From: Limnobacter sp. 130
Lineage (GTDB): Bacteria > Pseudomonadota > Gammaproteobacteria > Burkholderiales > Burkholderiaceae_B
Assembly (NCBI RefSeq): GCF_902506325.1
Contig: NZ_LR732328.1
Span: forward strand, 372,001 to 436,000
Length of the DNA stretch: 64,000 nt
Direction of reading: 5' to 3'
A program made the translations under genes and the position numbers. Below are positions 59,652 to 64,000 of this stretch, one piece after another. Position 1 is the stretch's first letter. The number at the start of each line of letters is the position of its first letter. A model generated the notes under the pieces. It was not told the DNA's origin. It saw only the letters and a program-made list of their open reading frames with translations, and made no database searches.

Positions 59652-60461
59652 ATGAAATTCAATTTACCTTTGTCCTTCCGCAAACGCAGCAGTGCTGTTG
59701 TGTTCTCTGTAATCGCGTTGTCAGCAGGCGCATGGGCATTGTCCCAGTCTGTGCAACCCGCACAGGCCGCTGCAAGCAAATCGCAGGTTGAACGCATCAC
59801 GGCAGCCGTGAACGAGTCGTTGGGCGCGTCAGGCGTAAAAGTGGTTTCAGTCAATGACATTGAATTCATTGATGGCTTGTTTGAGGTTGTTGTGAATCAC
59901 AACGGCACCAAAAAAATCATTTACACCAATGCAAGCGGTAGTCACCTGATTTTGGGTGAACTGATGGAAAGCAAATCCATGGCGAATTTGACTGAAGCCA
60001 GGCTGGACAAACTCAATGCCATCAATTTCGAAAAAGATCTGCCTCTGGGCCTGGCCTTGAAATCAGTGTACGGAACGGGTAGCCGGAAAATCGCTGTATT
60101 TGAAGACCCCAACTGTGGCTATTGCAAGCGTTTCCGCAAAGAAACCCTGTCCAAGTTGCAGGACACCACGGTTTACACCTATGTCTATCCTGTGTTGGGC
60201 CGCGACTCGGTCGACAAAGCGCAAAAAGTAATGTGTGCCAGTGACAAATCCAAAATGTGGGATGACTGGATGCTGAAAGACCAGTCCCCCACAGGAAACG
60301 GCAATTGCAACCCGCCGATCGACGAGTTGGTCAGCTTGGGCCGAGGCATGGGTGTGTCAGGTACACCCACCGTATTTTTCCAGGACGGCACACGCGTTAG
60401 TGGCGCCATTCCATCTGCCGACCTGAATCGCCGCATCGCTGCGGCTTCCCGGTCTAAATAA
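59652..60461 (+). CDS. dsbC: Thiol:disulfide interchange protein DsbC
   Basis: 269 residues. An N-terminal hydrophobic signal (about 14-38) leads to a cystatin-like dimerisation domain, then a thioredoxin domain with the active site C-G-Y-C (Cys155, Cys158) and the cis-Pro in V-S-G-T-P-T. A second Cys pair (V-M-C-A-S and N-C-N-P) fits the structural disulfide. It isomerises wrong disulfides in the periplasm. It is longer than E. coli DsbC because of the N-terminal extension. Confidence 0.92.
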   Translation: MKFNLPLSFRKRSSAVVFSVIALSAGAWALSQSVQPAQAAASKSQVERITAAVNESLGASGVKVVSVNDIEFIDGLFEVVVNHNGTKKIIYTNASGSHLILGELMESKSMANLTEARLDKLNAINFEKDLPLGLALKSVYGTGSRKIAVFEDPNCGYCKRFRKETLSKLQDTTVYTYVYPVLGRDSVDKAQKVMCASDKSKMWDDWMLKDQSPTGNGNCNPPIDELVSLGRGMGVSGTPTVFFQDGTRVSGAIPSADLNRRIAAASRSK

Positions 60462-60480
60462 TTACTTCGGCTCCCGGGGT

Positions 60481-61725
60481 TCAGCTTCCGCTTTCGGGCA
60501 GGGGAGTACCCTTGGGCCAAATCAACCACATCTTCAATGGCTGGCGAGTCAAGCCGGCTGCTGTACCCGCTTCCTCGCCGGTTCCCCAAAAATAGTCGGC
60601 ACGCACCCGTCCCCGAATGGCCCCCCCAGTGTCTTGCGCCAGTGTTCCCTGTGTAATTGGCGTGTTGTTCACGGGGTTGCTTGATTCGATCCAGATCGGG
60701 CTGCCATAAGGTACTTTTTCCCGGTCTATGGCCAAGCTGAGTTTGCCAGTCAGGGGCACACCCATGGCGCCCACCGGGCCTTCCTGCGGTCGCAGTACCT
60801 TGTTTTCCTTAAAAAACACCACGCTTGGGTTGGCATTCAGCAAATCATCCAGCTTGCCAGGGTTGGCTTTCGCCCAATTTCGGATGCCGGGAATTGTGGC
60901 TTGGGCTGCGGTCAATTCTCCGCGGTCCACCAGCACTTTGCCAATGGATTTGTAAGGGTGGCCATTCTGCTCGGCATAACTCAGCCGAATCACGCTGCCA
61001 TCGGGCAAAGTCACCCGGCCCGAACCCTGCACCTGCAGTAAAAAAGCATCCAGTTTGTCATCTACCCAAACAATCGGTTTCTCGCGATCAGGTCCCAGGC
61101 GTTCCCATTCCGCCCTGTCGAAGAAAGGTACCAGCGTATTGCCCTGAAGGCGGCCGCGCAGGCGCTTGCCTTTCAGTTCCGGGTATTGTTCATCCAGCTT
61201 CACCGTGATCAAATCCGCAGGTACACCGTAAAGGGGGGCTTTGTAAGCGCTTTGTTCTTTGCGTGCACCTTTCAGCATGGGTTCGAAATAACCGGTTAGC
61301 AAGCCTTCTTTCTTGCCGTCTTCCTGTTGAAATTGCCACACATCAAAGTTGGCTTCCATCCAGATTTGTGCCGGTAAAAGTGTATTGCCACTTAAATTTT
61401 GTCGGGCTTTGCGGCAAGCGTCCAGCAGGCCGGTGGGCGTGGCTTTGCGTTTTGCAAGGGCATTGCCGTTGACTGAGCATTGCTCTGCAAAGGCCTCCAG
61501 AAAGCGGCTGTGGTTGCTTGTGTTCCAACCGGGCAAGCTTGAAAAATCTGACTTCACAAACAAGGGCAAAGCCGGTTTGTCGTCTTTTTTCTCGGTTTGC
61601 GCCGGTTTTTCTCCTGTCGGGCATGAACATTCAGCCGCTTTTGGGGTCGGAGAAGTAGCGCATCCAGATAAAATCAGGGCAGCCAGCATGGTGCTGGGCC
61701 ACCAACAACGGAGTGAATTGAACAT
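60481..61725 (-). CDS. mltA: Membrane-bound lytic murein transglycosylase A
   Basis: 414 residues from the ATG at 61725, which gives a lipoprotein leader ending L-I-L-S-G-C; upstream in-frame starts add a polar segment before it. The MltA domain carries L-L-T-G-Y-F-E-P near its start, and the 3D domain the catalytic Asp in A-Q-D-T-G-G-A-I-R-G and R-A-D-Y-F-W-G. It cleaves peptidoglycan from the outer membrane. Its start codon shares the bases CATG with a small gene on the other strand. Confidence 0.92.
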   Translation of the reverse strand: MFNSLRCWWPSTMLAALILSGCATSPTPKAAECSCPTGEKPAQTEKKDDKPALPLFVKSDFSSLPGWNTSNHSRFLEAFAEQCSVNGNALAKRKATPTGLLDACRKARQNLSGNTLLPAQIWMEANFDVWQFQQEDGKKEGLLTGYFEPMLKGARKEQSAYKAPLYGVPADLITVKLDEQYPELKGKRLRGRLQGNTLVPFFDRAEWERLGPDREKPIVWVDDKLDAFLLQVQGSGRVTLPDGSVIRLSYAEQNGHPYKSIGKVLVDRGELTAAQATIPGIRNWAKANPGKLDDLLNANPSVVFFKENKVLRPQEGPVGAMGVPLTGKLSLAIDREKVPYGSPIWIESSNPVNNTPITQGTLAQDTGGAIRGRVRADYFWGTGEEAGTAAGLTRQPLKMWLIWPKGTPLPESGS

Positions 61726-61870
61726 GTGGTTACTCATTGCGGAAATGGTTTTGGCTTTGGGCCTGATCGTGTTCATTATGTGGTGGACTTTGAGGGCCAG
61801 GGTGGATCATCCTGTGGAAAAACCGGATACGGAGTCTTCCAAAACAGACTCACCCCCAAACAAGGATTAG
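61724..61870 (+). CDS. 48-residue single-pass membrane protein, head-to-head with mltA
   Basis: ATG at 61724 with GGAG 10 bases upstream. One strong N-terminal membrane helix (L-L-I-A-E-M-V-L-A-L-G-L-I-V-F-I-M-W-W) is followed by a charged tail rich in Glu, Lys, Asp, Ser and Pro. Helix plus polar tail is not what chance antisense usually gives. Its start codon overlaps that of mltA (CATG), and its stop overlaps the convergent apaG stop by 3 bases. Function unknown; a small envelope accessory protein is possible. Confidence 0.6.
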   Translation: MWLLIAEMVLALGLIVFIMWWTLRARVDHPVEKPDTESSKTDSPPNKD

Positions 61871-62250
61871 TGCAACACCCGCGGCATTGACAGCAAAAAC
61901 TCGGGCACGGGCACATCAAATTGCTCGCCGCCTTCACCCACAAAAGTGTAACTGCCCTTCATGGTACCCACCGGGGTGGGCAGCGGGCAGCCGCTGGTGT
62001 ACTCGAAACTCTCGCCAGGGCGTAGTGTGGGTTGTTCGCCGACCACGCCATCGCCTTTTACTTCTTGAACAATGTTGTGGGCGTCAGTAATGATCCAGTG
62101 GCGACTCAGCAATTGTGCTGTTCTTTCACCCACATTTTCTATTTCAATGGTGTAGGCGAAAACATAAGGACCTTTGTCTTTGTCGCTTTGCTCCTCAAGA
62201 AACTGGGTGCTGACTCGGACTTCAAACTGATAGGGTGACGGGCTACTCAT
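61867..62250 (-). CDS. apaG: ApaG protein (Co2+/Mg2+ efflux-associated)
   Basis: 127 residues, the usual ApaG/F-box-like beta sandwich: an early V-R-V-S-T-Q-F-L-E-E-Q-S, F-A-Y-T-I-E-I-E-N-V-G, R-H-W-I-I-T-D, V-V-G-E-Q-P-T-L-R-P-G-E-S-F-E-Y-T-S-G and M-K-G-S-Y-T-F-V. Cytoplasmic; its role is poorly defined. It is divergent from rpe. Confidence 0.93.
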   Translation of the reverse strand: MSSPSPYQFEVRVSTQFLEEQSDKDKGPYVFAYTIEIENVGERTAQLLSRHWIITDAHNIVQEVKGDGVVGEQPTLRPGESFEYTSGCPLPTPVGTMKGSYTFVGEGGEQFDVPVPEFLLSMPRVLH

Positions 62251-62400
62251 GCGGTGTGGCTTGTTTCTGTTGCTCTGGGCATTAAGTATGACTTCAAACC
62301 CCCGTTTTCACAAATCCGAAGCCGCTTTCAAAGCCATTTGCCCGGGGTAACTTCGTTTAAACTCTTGCTTTGTGTCTGAATTTTTCTTCGAAGGCCTGCC

Positions 62401-63081
62401 ATGAACCCGTTTGTTATTGCTCCCAGTATTCTTTCAGCTGACTTTGCCCGTCTGGGCGACGAGGTGAAAAATGTCATTGCAGCGGGCGCAGACTGGGTTC
62501 ACTTTGACGTCATGGACAATCATTACGTGCCCAACCTCACCATTGGCCCTTTGGTTTGCGAGGCCCTGCGCCCCCACACCACTGCGATGATTGATGTGCA
62601 CCTGATGGTGCGTCCGGTCGATCGGATCATTCCCGATTTTGCCAAGGCGGGTGCCAACTTGATCAGCGTGCACCCAGAGGGAACGGATCACCTTGACCGA
62701 ACGCTTGGCCTGATTCGCGACTCCGGTTGTCAGGCAGGCATTGTGCTCAACCCGGCCACCCCGATTTCCTGGGTGGATCACGTCATGGACAAACTCGACC
62801 TTATTTTGGTGATGTCGGTAAACCCTGGTTTTGGCGGGCAAAGTTTCATTCCACAAGCCTTGGTGAAGCTGACCGAATTGCGCAAGCGAATTGATGCACA
62901 TGTGGCCAAGGGCGGTCAAAATATTCGCCTTGAAGTGGATGGTGGCGTGAAGCCTGACAACATTGCGCAAATTGCACGCGCAGGTGCTGACACCTTTGTT
63001 GCCGGCTCGGCCATTTTCGGCAAACCCGACTACAAAGCCGTCATTGACCAAATGCGGGCAGAGTTGGCCACTACGAGATAA
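62401..63081 (+). CDS. rpe: Ribulose-phosphate 3-epimerase
   Basis: 226 residues. It interconverts ribulose-5-phosphate and xylulose-5-phosphate in the pentose phosphate pathway. TIM-barrel signatures are complete: [40 protein letters not shown] and L-E-V-D-G-G-V. First gene of rpe-gph-trpE, 6 bases before gph. Confidence 0.96.
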   Translation: MNPFVIAPSILSADFARLGDEVKNVIAAGADWVHFDVMDNHYVPNLTIGPLVCEALRPHTTAMIDVHLMVRPVDRIIPDFAKAGANLISVHPEGTDHLDRTLGLIRDSGCQAGIVLNPATPISWVDHVMDKLDLILVMSVNPGFGGQSFIPQALVKLTELRKRIDAHVAKGGQNIRLEVDGGVKPDNIAQIARAGADTFVAGSAIFGKPDYKAVIDQMRAELATTR

Positions 63082-63087
63082 GCGACC

Positions 63088-63768
63088 ATGACCAAGAAAG
63101 CAGTATTGTTCGACCTCGATGGAACGCTTTTGCACACGGTGCCCGATCTGGCTGCCGCGGTGAATGCCATGTTGGCGGATTTGGGCAAACCCGTGTTACC
63201 CGAGGAAACCGTTGCAGTGTATGTGGGCAAGGGCGCAGAAAATCTGGTCAACAGAAGCCTTACCGGCAGCATGACCGAGAAGGCCTCCCCCGAACTGTAT
63301 GCCCAAGCCATGGCCAACTGGCAAGGTCATTACACCCACATCAATGGCAATCACTCGGTGTTTTATCCGGGCGTGAGGGAAGGGCTTGATCTGCTGAAGA
63401 ATGCCGGTTACAAACTGGCGGTGGTCACCAACAAGCCGGAACGTTTCACCAAGCCACTTCTTGAGCGCACTGGCATTGCCCATTACTTCGAGGTGGTCGT
63501 AGGCGGAGATACCTGCCCCGTGAAAAAACCCGACCCCATGCCCGTAACCCACGCCTGCAAGTTGCTTGGTGTTGAGCCCTCGCAGGCCCTGATGATTGGT
63601 GATTCCGTGAACGACGCGCTTGCTGCAAACGCAGCCGGCGTAGAGTGTTGGCTTTTGCCCTATGGTTACAACGAAGGGCGATCTGTTCACGACACACCGT
63701 GCGATGGCATCGTGAGCACGATCGAGAAAGCTGCACAACGCCTGCTGGGCACACGGGTACCACAATGA
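63088..63768 (+). CDS. gph: Phosphoglycolate phosphatase (HAD family)
   Basis: 226 residues. HAD motif I is F-D-L-D-G-T-L (Asp9, Asp11), motif II is V-V-T-N-K-P, the Lys is in K-K-P-D-P and motif III is M-I-G-D-S-V-N-D. It removes 2-phosphoglycolate made during DNA repair or by side reactions. Its stop overlaps the trpE start (ATGA), so all three genes are probably one operon. Confidence 0.93.
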   Translation: MTKKAVLFDLDGTLLHTVPDLAAAVNAMLADLGKPVLPEETVAVYVGKGAENLVNRSLTGSMTEKASPELYAQAMANWQGHYTHINGNHSVFYPGVREGLDLLKNAGYKLAVVTNKPERFTKPLLERTGIAHYFEVVVGGDTCPVKKPDPMPVTHACKLLGVEPSQALMIGDSVNDALAANAAGVECWLLPYGYNEGRSVHDTPCDGIVSTIEKAAQRLLGTRVPQ

Positions 63769-64000
63769 TTTCTAAAGCTGAATTTGATGCATTCGCAACA
63801 CAGGGGTATAACCGCATTCCGCTGATTGCGCGTTGCTATGCCGACCTCGATACACCCTTGTCGGTGTACCTCAAGCTTGCCAACAAGCCAAATACATTCT
63901 TGCTTGAATCGGTGGTGGGTGGCGAACGCTCTGGCCGTTATTCGTTTGTAGGTTTGCCTTCCACAATCACCATCAAGGTGGTTGAACATTCCGTGGTGGT
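63765..64000 (+). CDS. trpE: Anthranilate synthase component I (3' partial)
   Basis: 78 codons are visible, cut by the window end. The N-terminus shows [10 protein letters not shown] and the regulatory-site region S-V-Y-L-K-L, then [20 protein letters not shown], the L-L-E-S tryptophan-binding motif of TrpE. First step of tryptophan synthesis from chorismate. The start overlaps the gph stop. Confidence 0.93.
   Translation, partial: MISKAEFDAFATQGYNRIPLIARCYADLDTPLSVYLKLANKPNTFLLESVVGGERSGRYSFVGLPSTITIKVVEHSVV

Noticed and set aside
61349-61723. N-terminal extension of the 48-residue membrane protein across mltA
   Set aside because: The extended frame is antisense to mltA without domains; the ATG at 61724 has the ribosome site and starts the membrane helix.

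Overview
The window reads as chromosomal DNA of a betaproteobacterium of the order Burkholderiales. The evidence is the rpe-gph-trpE order at the right end, the fad gene set, a DUF1302/DUF1329/YCF48/MMPL cluster and a moderate GC content. The overall gene content reminds me of Limnobacter, but I could not test this. I see no insertion sequence, prophage, integrase, rRNA or CRISPR array. There is one tRNA (Phe).

Layout. 1-5345: a 5'-truncated CapA-like/glycosyltransferase fusion, an exported metzincin-like protease, a DUF599 membrane protein and an ammonium channel. 5428-7357 (minus): an unrecognised protein and a TetR repressor. 7591-16679: beta-oxidation genes (thiolase, FadB type, FadE type, CaiB-type CoA-transferase/racemase, acyl-CoA ligase). 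Two identical-spacing palindromes lie between the TetR gene and the thiolase and are probable operators. 16742-20555: an OmpA-like lipoprotein, an LrgA/LrgB pair, an MFS transporter with a possible 37-residue membrane peptide behind it, and a DsrE protein.

20697-38188 is the most unusual part. A tightly packed operon encodes a secretin lipoprotein, a Gly-rich exported protein, a GspE/PilB-type ATPase, a GspF/PilC-type membrane protein, two bitopic membrane proteins, a membrane-anchored parvulin-like foldase and two prepilin-like proteins. It ends in a 1,831-residue fibre-like protein with 17-residue repeats and a self-cleaving S74 (endosialidase-type) chaperone motif. Directly behind it are a TIGR03032-type protein, an APS kinase (CysC) and a UDP-sugar epimerase homologue that has lost its catalytic Tyr and Lys. 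My inference is a type IVb-pilus-like machine that exports, folds and displays a trimeric fibre, possibly with a sugar or sulfate modification step. The assembly parts are recognisable, but I do not know this combination as a described system.

38304-49903: a CocE/S15-like esterase lipoprotein and a TetR regulator, then a cluster of DUF1302 and DUF1329 proteins, a YCF48 protein, an MMPL/RND transporter and an aldehyde dehydrogenase. The cluster is a probable envelope lipid or hydrophobic-compound transport system. 49917-56326: a ParA ATPase, a tiny basic ORF, a penicillin-acylase-type Ntn hydrolase, a second ParA, a degenerate receiver and a TadG-like protein. The last three look like a split CpaE plus an orphan Tad piece. 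56348-58202 (minus): a periplasmic binding-like protein, a porin and tRNA-Phe. 58330-64000: housekeeping genes (UbiH-type hydroxylase, DsbC, MltA with a head-to-head small membrane protein gene, ApaG, Rpe, Gph and the start of TrpE).
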